DNA from: Rhabditoides inermis | Lineage: Eukaryota > Nematoda > Chromadorea > Rhabditida > Rhabditidae | Length of the DNA: 64,000 nt | Assembly: GCA_963966185.1 (NCBI GenBank) | Contig: CAWZYM010000124.1 | Span: 186,001-250,000 of the forward strand | Reading direction: 5' to 3' | In this document: in pieces, positions 48,301 through 59,105 of the stretch | Layout: each line of letters starts with the position of its first letter | Position numbering within the stretch: the first letter of the stretch is position 1 | The notes under the pieces: model-generated | Seen by the model: only the letters and a program-made list of their open reading frames with translations | Databases searched by the model: none | Told to the model about the DNA's origin: nothing | Program-made: the position numbers and the translations under genes

Positions 48301-50959
48301 GCACCGTCCCCGATACCCATTACACGATCATTTGTCACTCGTCGAATCAATCTCCGACAGAGCATCAGCTGCCATTCATGCTTTCTATCTCGAATTCAAC
48401 TTAATCGAAATAGATTTTCAAGAAAATGTAGTTTGTTGCCTTGGCTTCGTTCATCTTCGTAGCCCGCACCGTCCCCGATACCCACTAAACGATCGTTTGT
48501 CACTCGTCGAATCAATCTCCGACAGAGCATCAGCTGCCATTCAAAATTTCTATCTTGAATTCTACTTAAACAAGGTAGAACTTCGAGAAAATGTAGTTTG
48601 TTGCCTTTGCTTCGTTCATCTTCGTAGCCCGCACCGTCCCCAATACCCATTACACGGTCGTTTGTCACTCATCGAATCAATCTCCGACAGAGCATCAGCT
48701 GCCATTCATGATTTCTATCTCGAATTCAACTTAATCGTAATAGAACTTCAAGAAAATGTAGTTTGTTGCCTTGGCTTCGTTCATCTTCGTAGCCCGCACC
48801 GTCCCCGATACCCATTACACGATCATTTGTCACTCGTCGAATCAATCTCCGCCAGAGCATCAGCTGCTATTCATGATTTCTATCTTGAATTCAACTTAAT
48901 CAAAATAGAACTTCAAGAAAATGTAGTTTGTTGCCTTGGATTCGTTTATCACCGTAGCCCGCACCGTCCCCAATACCCATTACACGGTCGTTTGTCACTC
49001 ATCGAATCAATCTCCGCCAGAGCATCAGCTGCCATTCATGATTTCTATCTCGAATTCAACTTAATCAAAATAGAACTTCGAGAAAATTTAGTTTGTTGCC
49101 TTGGCTTCGTTCATCTTCGTAGCCCGCACCGTCCCCAATACCCATTACACGGTCGTTTGTCACTCATCGAATCAATCTCCGACAGAGCATCAGCCGCCAT
49201 TCATGATTTCTATCTCGAATACAACTTAATCAAAATAGAACTTCGAGAAAATTTAGTTTGTTGCCTTGGCTTCGTTCATCTTCGTAGCCCGCACCGTCCC
49301 CAATACCCATTACACGGTCGTTTGTCACTCATTGAATCAATATCCGACAGAGCATCAGCTGCTATTCATGATTTCTATCTTAAATTCAACTTAATCAGAA
49401 TAGAACTTCAAGAAAATGTAGTTTGTTGCCTTGGATTCGTTTATCACCGTAGCCCGCACCGTCCCCGATACCCATTACACGATCGTTTGTCAGTCGTCGA
49501 ATCAATCTCCGACAGAGCATCAGCTGCCATTCATGATTTCTATCTCGAATTCAACTTAATCGAAATAGAACTTCGAGAAAATTTAGTTTGTTGCCTTGGC
49601 TTCGTTCATCTTCGTAGCCCGCACCGCCCCCAATACCCATTACACGGTCGTTTGTCACTCATTGAATCAATATCCGACAGAGCATCAGCTGCTATTCATG
49701 ATTTCTATCTCGAATACAACTTAATCAAAATAGAACTTCCAGAAAGTGTAGTTTGTTGCCTTGGCTTCGTTCATCTTCGTATCCCGCACCGTCCCCGATA
49801 CCCACTAAACGATCGTTTGTCACTCATCGAATCAATCTCCGACAGAGCATCAGCTGCCATTCATGATTTCTATCTCGAATTCAACTTAATCGAAATAGAA
49901 CTTTAAGAAAATGTAGTTTGTTGCCTTGGCTTCGTTCATCTTCGTAGCCCGCACCGTCCCCGATACCCATTACACGATCGTTTGTCACTCATCGAATCAA
50001 TCTCCGACAGAGCATCAGCTGCCATTCATAATTTCTATCTCGAGTACAACTTAATCAAAATAGAACTTCCAGAAAGTGTAGTTTGTTGCCTTGGCTTCGT
50101 TCATCTTCGTAGCCCGCACCGTCCCCGATACCCATTACACGATCATTTGTCACTCGTCGAATCAATCTCCGACAGAGCATCAGCTGCCATTCATGCTTTC
50201 TATCTCGAATTCAACTTAATCGAAATAGATTTTCAAGAAAATGTAGTTTGTTGCCTTGGCTTCGTTCATCTTCGTAGCCCGCACCGTCCCCGATACCCAC
50301 TAAACGATCGTTTGTCACTCGTCGAATCAATCTCCGACAGAGCATCAGCTGCCATTCAAAATTTCTATCTTGAATTCTACTTAAACAAGGTAGAACTTCG
50401 AGAAAATGTAGTTTGTTGCCTTTGCTTCGTTCATCTTCGTAGCCCGCACCGTCCCCAATACCCATTACACGGTCGTTTGTCACTCATCGAATCAATCTCC
50501 GACAGAGCATCAGCTGCCATTCATGATTTCTATCTCGAATTCAACTTAATCGTAATAGAACTTCAAGAAAATGTAGTTTGTTGCCTTGGCTTCGTTCATC
50601 TTCGTAGCCCGCACCGTCCCCGATACCCATTACACGATCATTTGTCACTCGTCGAATCAATCTCCGCCAGAGCATCAGCTGCTATTCATGATTTCTATCT
50701 TGAATTCAACTTAATCAAAATAGAACTTCAAGAAAATGTAGTTTGTTGCCTTGGATTCGTTTATCACCGTAGCCCGCACCGTCCCCAATACCCATTACAC
50801 GGTCGTTTGTCACTCATCGAATCAATCTCCGCCAGAGCATCAGCTGCCATTCATGATTTCTATCTCGAATTCAACTTAATCAAAATAGAACTTCGAGAAA
50901 ATTTAGTTTGTTGCCGTGGCTTCGTTCATCTTCGTAGCCCGCACCGTCCCCAATACCCA

Positions 50960-51286
50960 TTATCTTTCAAAAGTACTTCCAAGTAAAAGTAGTTGGTTTG
51001 TACTGTTGTCTCAGTTGAGCAAAAGGACTGACATGTTTTCAATGGAGACATGTGCCAACAGGCTCTCTCTCTCATACCAGTGCAAAGCGGCCATATTGAA
51101 ATGAACGCGTTTACGAAGTTATGCAGTTATTATCTAAAAGCACAACTTCTGTTGTAACATAACACGTCGAATAATGCTGAGAGCCTGTTTGCACATGTCT
51201 CCATTGAAAACATGTCAGTCCTTTTGCTCAACTGAGACAACAGTACAAACCAACTACTTTTACTTGGAAGTACTTTTGAAAGATAA
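50960..51286. mobile_element. Foldback element with 108-bp arms
   Basis: Arms 50960-51067 and 51179-51286 are reverse complements at 107 of 108 positions; the single difference lies near the inner end. The loop is 111 bp. The outer ends read TTATCTTTC and GAAAGATAA, so a TA-flanked element beginning TCTTTCAAAAG is possible. A transcript through it would form a long double-stranded stem. No protein is encoded. Confidence 0.9.
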
Positions 51287-51691
51287 TATCTGTCCTTTTC
51301 TTAAGTTTTGTTTCACAAAATTACATTTTCATACACGTTCGCGATTCGCTGCGAGGATACCGACGCGCACCCGCTATTCGCCTATCTCTCTCTCTCTCAC
51401 TCACACACAGAGGGGGCGGGGCGAAAGCGATTGTCCGACGCCCGCCCGCCCGAGCGACCGACACCAATCTCAATCCGCACTCGAATGCGGACTCTCCGTA
51501 TCTCGCTTCAAATTCAATCAAACTCAATACAACTTTCTATAACTCTATCGAATAGAGATGTGAATGCAATGTAACAGTGGAAATCACTTCAAAATGAGGA
51601 AAAGTGCTTCATCCGGGAAAAGTCGTTTTTGAGCATTCTAGCGCGCGGGGACATCCAGTACAAACGAGAGGGCGCTGGCGCGCCCTCTCTA
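50963..51691. mobile_element. Composite insertion flanked by ATTA
   Basis: The satellite stops at ...CCCATTA (50962) and resumes with ATTACACGG (51692), in exact monomer register, so ATTA (or TTA/TA) is duplicated. The left part is the foldback described separately. The right part (about 51287-51691) is unrelated, CT- and GC-rich, and ends with a perfect 10-bp hairpin GAGAGGGCGC/GCGCCCTCTC (51666-51675 and 51680-51689). The two outer ends of the whole insert are not inverted repeats of each other, so it may be nested or a truncated element. No coding capacity beyond short frames. Confidence 0.75.
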
Positions 51692-54600
51692 ATTACACGG
51701 TCGTTTGTCACTCATCGAATCAATCTCCGACAGAGCATCAGCCGCCATTCATGATTTCTATCTCGAATACAACTTAATCAAAATAGAACTTCGAGAAAAT
51801 TTAGTTTGTTGCCTTGGCTTCGTTCATCTTCGTAGCCCGCACCGTCCCCAATACCCATTACACGGTCGTTTGTCACTCATCGAATCAATCTCCGACAGAG
51901 CATCAGCTGCCATTCATGATTTCTATCTCGAATTCAACTTAATCGTAATAGAACTTCAAGAAAATGTAGTTTGTTGCCTTGGCTTCGTTCATCTTCGTAG
52001 CCCGCACCGTCCCCGATACCCATTACACGATCATTTGTCATTCGTCGAATCAATCTCCGCCAGAGCATCAGCTGCTATTCATGATTTCTATCTTAAATTC
52101 AACTTAATCAGAATAGAACTTCAAGAAAATGTAGTTTGTTGCCTTGGATTCGTTTATCACCGTAGCCCGCACCGTCCCCGATACCCATTACACGATCGTT
52201 TGTCAGTCGTCGAATCAATCTCCGACAGAGCATCAGCTGCCATTCATGATTTCTATCTCGAATTCAACTTAATCGAAATAGAACTTCGAGAAAATTTAGT
52301 TTGTTGCCTTGGCTTCGTTCATCTTCGTAGCCCGCACCGCCCCCAATACCCATTACACGGTCGTTTGTCACTCATTGAATCAATATCCGACAGAGCATCA
52401 GCTGCTATTCATGATTTCTATCTCGAATACAACTTAATCAAAATAGAACTTCCAGAAAGTGTAGTTTGTTGCCTTGGCTTCGTTCGTCTTCGTATCCCGC
52501 ACCGTCCCCGATACCCACTAAACGATCGTTTGTCACTCATCGAATCAATCTCCGACAGAGCATCAGCTGCCATTCATGATTTCTATCTCGAATTCAACTT
52601 AATCGAAATAGAACTTTAAGAAAATGTAGTTTGTTGCCTTGGCTTCGTTCATCTTCGTAGCCCGCACCGTCCCCGATACCCATTACACGATCATTTGTCA
52701 CTCGTCGAATCAATCTTCGACAGAGCATCAGCTGCTATTCATGATTTCTATCTTAAATTCAACTTAATCAAAATAGAACTTCAAGAAAATGTAGTTTGTT
52801 GCCTTGGATTCGTTTATCACCGTAGCCCGCACCGTCCCCGATACCCATTACACGATCGTTTGTCAGTCGTCGAATCAATCTCCGACAGAGCATCAGCTGC
52901 CATTCATGATTTCTATCTCGAATTCAACTTAATCGAAATAGAACTTCAAGAAAATGTAGTTTGTTGCCTTGGCTTCGTTCATCTTCGTAGCCCGCACCGT
53001 CCCCGATACCCATTACACGATCATTTGTCACTCGTCGAATCAATCTCCGACAGAGCATCAGCTGCCATTCATGCTTTCTATCTCGAATTCAACTTAATCG
53101 AAATAGATTTTCAAGAAAATGTAGTTTGTTGCCTTGGCTTCGTTCATCTTCGTAGCCCGCACCGTCCCCGATACCCACTAAACGATCGTTTGTCACTCGT
53201 CGAATCAATCTCCGACAGAGCATCAGCTGCCATTCAAAATTTCTATCTTGAATTCTACTTAAACAAGGTAGAACTTCGAGAAAATGTAGTTTGTTGCCTT
53301 TGCTTCGTTCATCTTCGTAGCCCGCACCGTCCCCAATACCCATTACACGGTCGTTTGTCACTCATCGAATCAATCTCCGACAGAGCATCAGCTGCCATTC
53401 ATGATTTCTATCTCGAATTCAACTTAATCGTAATAGAACTTCAAGAAAATGTAGTTTGTTGCCTTGGCTTCGTTCATCTTCGTAGCCCGCACCGTCCCCG
53501 ATACCCATTACACGATCATTTGTCACTCGTCGAATCAATCTCCGCCAGAGCATCAGCTGCTATTCATGATTTCTATCTTGAATTCAACTTAATCAAAATA
53601 GAACTTCAAGAAAATGTAGTTTGTTGCCTTGGATTCGTTTATCACCGTAGCCCGCACCGTCCCCAATACCCATTACACGGTCGTTTGTCACTCATCGAAT
53701 CAATCTCCGCCAGAGCATCAGCTGCCATTCATGATTTCTATCTCGAATTCAACTTAATCAAAATAGAACTTCGAGAAAATTTAGTTTGTTGCCTTGGCTT
53801 CGTTCATCTTCGTAGCCCGCACCGTCCCCAATACCCATTACACGGTCGTTTGTCACTCATCGAATCAATCTCCGACAGAGCATCAGCCGCCATTCATGAT
53901 TTCTATCTCGAATACAACTTAATCAAAATAGAACTTCGAGAAAATTTAGTTTGTTGCCTTGGCTTCGTTCATCTTCGTAGCCCGCACCGTCCCCAATACC
54001 CATTACACGGTCGTTTGTCACTCATTGAATCAATATCCGACAGAGCATCAGCTGCTATTCATGATTTCTATCTTAAATTCAACTTAATCAGAATAGAACT
54101 TCAAGAAAATGTAGTTTGTTGCCTTGGATTCGTTTATCACCGTAGCCCGCACCGTCCCCGATACCCATTACACGATCGTTTGTCAGTCGTCGAATCAATC
54201 TCCGACAGAGCATCAGCTGCCATTGATGATTTCTATCTCGAATTCAACTTAATCGAAATAGAACTTCGAGAAAATTTAGTTTGTTGCCTTGGCTTCGTTC
54301 ATCTTCGTAGCCCGCACCGTCCCCAATACCCATTACACGGTCGTTTGTCACTCATTGAATCAATATCCGACAGAGCATCAGCTGCTATTCATGATTTCTA
54401 TCTCGAATACAACTTAATCAAAATAGAACTTCCAGAAAGTGTAGTTTGTTGCCTTGGCTTCGTTCATCTTCGTATCCCGCACCGTCCCCGATACCCACTA
54501 AACGATCGTTTGTCACTCATCGAATCAATCTCCGACAGAGCATCAGCTGCCATTCATGATTTCTATCTCGAATTCAACTTAATCGAAATAGAACTTTAAG

Positions 54601-54782
54601 AAAATGTAGTTTGTTGCCTTGGCTTCGTTCATCTTCGTAGCCCGCACCGTCCCCGATACCCATTACACGATCATTTGTCACTCGTCGAATCAATCTCCGA
54701 CAGAGCATCAGCTGCCATTCATAATTTCTATCTTGAATTCTACCTAAACAAGGTAGAACTTCGAGAAAATGTAGTTTGTTGC
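51692..54782 (+). repeat. 165-bp satellite array, second block
   Basis: The array resumes in register after the composite insertion, with the monomer variant expected next in the higher-order pattern. From 51839 to 54644 there are exactly 17 periods. Stops at 52617-52619 and 54597-54599 repeat the CAA to TAA change seen in the main block. A GCACCGCCCC marker at 52340 matches 49627; removing the 733 bp added by the insertion, the distance is 1980 bp, i.e. twelve monomers. Confidence 0.97.
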
Positions 54783-55036
54783 TGTCGCGTGTGAGTGCGC
54801 GAAAGCATTGGCAGTGGATGTAACAATCACTCGCCTGCATAGCGAGAGAGGAGAGAGCACAGAGAGGGATAGAGAGAAGAGGAACCGCCACACCCCCAAG
54901 GACCTCAGTCTAGTCTAATCTAACCTTTGCTTCTTGTCTTGTCTTAGCGTTTAATAAATATGTTTCTCACAGTCATTGTTTAGTCTATTGCACACACAGA
55001 GAGTGAACTCCCGCAAACCAGACCCCAAATATAACA
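54783..55036 (+). repeat. 5-prime LTR
   Basis: Starts TGTCGCGTGTGAG and ends ATATAACA. An AATAAA polyadenylation signal lies at 54953-54958. It differs from the 3-prime LTR only at CTCCCGC versus CTTTCGC near its 3-prime end. Confidence 0.95.
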
Positions 55037-55060
55037 TGGAGGATCCCGGTTCTCTCTAGT
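55037..55060 (+). promoter_or_regulatory. Candidate tRNA primer-binding site
   Basis: Immediately after the 5-prime LTR comes TGGAGGATCCCGG. TGG complementary to a tRNA CCA end is the usual start of a primer-binding site. The following bases do not pair cleanly with a standard T stem, so the tRNA cannot be named. Confidence 0.4.
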
Positions 55061-55264
55061 GCAATGGATTAACTGACAATGAAACATTCTTCTAGCATTT
55101 CTCTTCTTTTCTCTATCTTGTCTCTCTTCTCTTCTACGAACGACGTGTGAAAATGAGTGCCGTGTTTACTGTAAATAGTGTACAATTACTGTTTTGTGGC
55201 CGCACAGAGAGTGGGCTAAATCTATTTCGTGCTTCCCAGATTTTCCATCAACACCTCTGAATAA

Positions 55265-55355
55265 CGTATCCGTGATTCCGTGATTTCCGTGATTCCGTGA
55301 CTTCCGTGATTCCGTGATTTCCGTGATTTCCGTGATTCCGTGAATTCCGTGACAA
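55265..55355 (+). repeat. TTCCGTGA minisatellite in the retrotransposon leader
   Basis: Ten CCGTGA-containing units of 8-9 bp (TTCCGTGA or TTTCCGTGA) lie in the leader between the 5-prime LTR and gag. The rest of the leader (55061-56278) has no gene that I can support. Confidence 0.85.
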
Positions 55356-56278
55356 CTTACCGTAAACTGTAATGCGTTTTCCATCCCTAATTTGTATCGT
55401 TCCTCTCACATCTATCCAACACACTTAGCCCTCTCTGTGCCACTGTCTTAAGGTTAACCAAAAATTCCAAAACAAACAAAAACTTTAGACTATTCAATTT
55501 AATCAGCATCTGAGTGTGAGTCATGGCATACGGTAACTGCAGTGCAATTCTAGCGCGCACGCGCAGTCGTAATCGTAATTAGCCATTTATCAAGCAACCC
55601 AGCATTCAAATGTGTAGCAATTTTGCTTTCGATCCCCGGTCACACCGCGAGATCGACAGACAAATAGCAATACACTTTCTGGCACATCAATGATCCGCGA
55701 GAGCCATTCATCTGAGCCGACTTCGACCCTCGCGCAGGGATTACAATAGGGTCATGACATGACAAATGGGATCATTGGCGCCTGCCTGGCACTTTACAGC
55801 CACGCCAGCTCCGAGTGTTATGGTTGCTTATAGGGGGCCAAGCCCACTTTATTTGCATATCTCGACACGAGAAGCCGCACCTTATCCTTTCAATTTGTTG
55901 ACATCTCTTATTCATTCAAGCATTTTTCGTTACTAGCGCTGATCAAAGAGACGTCGCAGCACGCCCTACACCATTGTCGAAAGCCGAAACAGCAGCCGAG
56001 GTACGCAATTTTACTCATTTGATCATTGGGTTCGGGTTTGAAACCTCAGCCGCGTACGGTATTAGCCAGTGTGTGAGAAAGTGAGCCGCGAGAGAGTATC
56101 TTTGATCTTTGTAAGCATATAGCGCCCTATTCCTCCTATCTCTTGTCTATTCTCTGGGGTAGGATACGGTAGCAGCGCGCTGACATATATCTATATATCT
56201 CTCTGTCTTACTATATCTTTTGCTAGCAGTCTGATCCGCGACTTCCTGCCTCACCGCGCGATACTTGCATACCGTTGA

Positions 56279-57547
56279 ATGAGCGGTAGTGATTCGGAAT
56301 CCAGCGACGACACCGTCAAGGGAAACCCTAGCACGCCGCAGCAGCCTGCGCAAGCGCCGCTTTCCAACCTACGCGACGAGCGTGCAATCCAACGCGAGCA
56401 AGTGAGAAATCAGCAGCGTGAGCAGCGCGAAGCACTTGAAGCTATTAGAGCCGCGCAAGCCGCCGCAGACGCACAAGCAGTCCTAGACGCGCAAGCCGCC
56501 GCAGACGCGCAAGCAGCTCTAGACGCGCAAGCAGCAGCAGACGCGCAAGCAGCTCTAGACGCGCAAGCAGCAGCAGACGCGCAAGCAGCATTGGCGCAAG
56601 AGGAGGAGGAATTGGAGATGGCAGGGCTATCTCTCCTCATTCCCGAGATCGGGAAGTGGCCGAAATTCAACGGCGAAGGGTCTCTGACTCGATTCACCAA
56701 GGGGCTGAATGAGCGTGCGAACTTTCTCGGATGGGATGCGACGAAAGTCACCAACTTGATGCCTTTCTTGCTCGAGAATGAGGCGCGCGAGCGTTACGAC
56801 AACTATGACAGCGCGACCAAGGGTGATTACACGGAAGTGATCAAGCAGTTGAAGATCGACTTCAACACCGAGTTGTACAAGGGTCGTCTCATGAAAAACC
56901 TCACGTCCGTGCGCCAGGGCAATAGTGAGAGCGTGAATCAATTCTCGAACAGGATCAGCGATCTCGCTGATGATCTGGGAGAGAGTGATGGCGGAAAAGA
57001 ATCTCTCAAGAAGGCCAACTTCTGGAGAGGTCTCAGGAAGCCTATCCAGGATCATATGATCATGTGGGGGAAATCTTCTGGTACTTTCGATGAGCTGAAA
57101 AAGGCAGCGTCGGAAATTGAGATCCGCATCCGCATGATAGATGATCAGAAGGAAACGGACTCTCTTTCAGCATCGGTAAACGCAATGAGTCTGACTGACA
57201 ATTCGCGGGATGCCAAGCGTTTTGATTCGCGCAGCGACTACGGTAGATCTGACAATAAGCGCGATCCCCGAGGCCGCTATGACCGCAAGCAGGAAAGCTC
57301 GCAATCGCAGCACAACACCTCGCGCAACCACAGCACGCGCAATGAGCGTGACCACGACCATTCCCGTGAGCATTTCCAGCATTCCAATTCGCGCGACGCG
57401 TACGAAAACAGGGGATATTCCAGCGAGCGTCATCGTCACGATTCCCGTGACAGGCGTGATAGGCGCGATTCCCGTGATAGGTACGATCAGTGTGAGCGTC
57501 ACTATTCGCGTGACCATCACCGTCGCGACTCGGGTTCGAGATACTAA
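56279..57547 (+). CDS. Gag-like protein of the LTR retrotransposon
   Basis: The 422-residue product would form the particle that packages the element's RNA. Residues 1-57 are polar. Residues 58-105 are an Ala/Gln/Asp repeat built on DAQAAADAQAAL, encoded by a 36-bp tandem repeat and likely helical. Residues about 127-285 match the retrotransposon Gag core (KWPKFNGEGSLTRF, FLLENEARERYDNY, FNTELYKGRLMKNLTSVRQG, then FWRGLRKPIQDHM). Residues 305-422 form an Arg/Asp/Ser/His-rich tail with a single cysteine, so the CCHC zinc knuckle found in many Gags is absent; the basic tail may bind RNA instead. The start chosen is the first ATG of the frame, about 1.2 kb after the LTR. The frame is intact. No pol gene follows. 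Confidence 0.85.
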   Translation: MSGSDSESSDDTVKGNPSTPQQPAQAPLSNLRDERAIQREQVRNQQREQREALEAIRAAQAAADAQAVLDAQAAADAQAALDAQAAADAQAALDAQAAADAQAALAQEEEELEMAGLSLLIPEIGKWPKFNGEGSLTRFTKGLNERANFLGWDATKVTNLMPFLLENEARERYDNYDSATKGDYTEVIKQLKIDFNTELYKGRLMKNLTSVRQGNSESVNQFSNRISDLADDLGESDGGKESLKKANFWRGLRKPIQDHMIMWGKSSGTFDELKKAASEIEIRIRMIDDQKETDSLSASVNAMSLTDNSRDAKRFDSRSDYGRSDNKRDPRGRYDRKQESSQSQHNTSRNHSTRNERDHDHSREHFQHSNSRDAYENRGYSSERHRHDSRDRRDRRDSRDRYDQCERHYSRDHHRRDSGSRY

Positions 57548-58851
57548 TACTAATACTATACTAATACTGTACGTTCTATACCAGGAAGTGTGTGTGTATT
57601 ATTGAGTATCTCATATCATATCGCCACATACCACCACTACAGTATAACACTATACTACATCCCTAACACTCCAGCATTACAGCACTAATAAACGAACCAC
57701 GCAGCGATGTGATTGGCACAAATACCTATCCACGGTTGCATTTGCGATTAACACGAGTGTCAAGGCTACTAATCAATCAGCATTTTCATTGTGCATGGTA
57801 GGGATGCGTGTCTTCTCGCTTCTCGCTAATGTTATTCTAATGCCATTCGTTCCATCCAGCATATCCGTTACAATTTGCAATCACACTTCGAAACTAACTA
57901 TTAACATCATTATGAAAGACTGGTTCTTACAGAATCACTGGAATCAACGAGCCTAACATTACAGCATACCCTCTAGCCAAGCCTGATATTAGTGACGTAT
58001 ATCACAGGAATAGAGCAAAGCATTACATTGAGTGCCAACAGCCAAAGCAAGCATGGGGATGATTGACCCGAGAGAGCGTCTGTAGTGTAGACAGCGAAAG
58101 AGTAGAAAACGAGACAACAGACATCTACTCTGAGATGATCAGAGAGGTTCAAAAGCAATCTCCGCATTTAGAAATAGCCAGCATAATGAGTGAGATATTA
58201 GTGAGCAGCATTGCCTATGAGCACAACCAGCATTTTAGCATTCTAATGCCTCTTCTGTTTACAGATTCACAACTGCCAGCCGGCGAGCCACGGCGGAGAA
58301 CTCGCTAGGTTCGACGGCATCCTCGAGGAGAGGGACACGGCAAACTTCACACCGACTCACCTCTACACTGTTGTTACCCAGACCCCACCCACCACTAACA
58401 ACACCCATCCCCATCCCAGCGACTTCGATGTCCCCTCTTCAGCAGTATCAGCAGAATCGTGAGCAGAATCAGCTGTTCCGCACCTTTCAGCAGGCCACTC
58501 CCAACAACAATATGGTCGTCAATTTAAATAGGCTACGACAGCGTGACATAGTCAATCGTCCGGTTAGTCTAGCATTGGACATGTCCAACTGGGAATGTGT
58601 ATACTGCACGTAAGTGCACAGCGTTACGCACTCCCCGAGTTCCACGCCATGGAGAGTGCGATAGATAGGCTGAAGCGGAAACTCAGTCGTGACTAAATCG
58701 CTTCACATTCACAAAACCAGCATTGTTACATAGCATTATCAGCATTTTACGTAGCACTCAGTTTTAATGATAAGCATTTAAGCACAGCGTTCCTCCTGTC
58801 CTTTAGTTGTGCCAACTAGCCTCGCAGGAGCTCGGCAATATAAGGGGGAGA
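57548..58851 (+). other. 3-prime internal region of the retrotransposon with ORF remnants
   Basis: No pol domain is recognisable. A good splice acceptor (TTCTGTTTACAG, ending 58264) precedes a 65-codon frame to 58462 that includes SHGGELARFDGILEERD and a Pro/Thr-rich end. An overlapping frame (ATG near 58428 to 58613) includes QQYQQNREQNQLFRTFQQ. Just before the polypurine tract a short frame ends ALPEFHAMESAIDRLKRK (stop near 58695). These could be remains of a second gene or parts of a spliced product; I do not recognise a family. Confidence 0.4.
58842..58851 (+). promoter_or_regulatory. Polypurine tract
   Basis: AAGGGGGAGA lies directly against the TG of the 3-prime LTR, the standard place for the plus-strand primer of an LTR retroelement. 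Confidence 0.85.
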
Positions 58852-59105
58852 TGTCGCGTGTGAGTGCGCGAAAGCATTGGCAGTGGATGTAACAATCACT
58901 CGCCTGCATAGCGAGAGAGGAGAGAGCACAGAGAGGGATAGAGAGAAGAGGAACCGCCACACCCCCAAGGACCTCAGTCTAGTCTAATCTAACCTTTGCT
59001 TCTTGTCTTGTCTTAGCGTTTAATAAATATGTTTCTCACAGTCATTGTTTAGTCTATTGCACACACAGAGAGTGAACTTTCGCAAACCAGACCCCAAATA
59101 TAACA
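58852..59105 (+). repeat. 3-prime LTR
   Basis: 254 bp, identical to the 5-prime LTR at 252 positions. It is followed by the second TTGC target copy and then by satellite. Confidence 0.95.

Larger units (their letters stand above)
14969..50962 (+). repeat. 165-bp satellite array, main block
   Basis: After 30 bp of satellite and a 484-bp insertion, the array runs unbroken to 50962. The motif GCACCGTCCCC recurs every 165 bp; from 15631 to 50941 is exactly 214 periods. Variants differ at a limited set of sites, for example CATTACACGGTCG / CATTACACGATCG / CACTAAACGATCG and AATCAAAAT / AATCGAAAT / AATCGTAAT. One plus-strand frame is open through most monomers and would read ...SPHRPQYPLHGRLSLIES..., with no methionine in the repeat; the start points of these frames are TTG or GTG codons. 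Stops at 25319-25321 and 38849-38851 and 49904-49906 are all CAA to TAA changes at the same monomer site. I see no promoter, intron or start codon, so I annotate this as satellite and not as a gene. Confidence 0.97.
54783..59105 (+). mobile_element. Gag-only LTR retrotransposon, 4323 bp
   Basis: Two 254-bp direct LTRs (54783-55036, 58852-59105) begin TG and end CA and differ at only two adjacent bases. The satellite target TTGC is duplicated on both sides (54779-54782, 59106-59109), and the monomer continues in frame and register across the insertion. A polypurine tract lies directly before the 3-prime LTR. Between the LTRs there is one long gene with a Gag core; no aspartic protease, reverse transcriptase, RNase H or integrase motif was found. 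The element is therefore non-autonomous and probably depends on a related full-length element. Near-identical LTRs indicate a recent insertion. Confidence 0.93.

Noticed and set aside
56410..57520. Minus-strand frames opposite gag
   Set aside because: They are shadows of the gag gene and its repeats; the retrotransposon signals all point to the plus strand.
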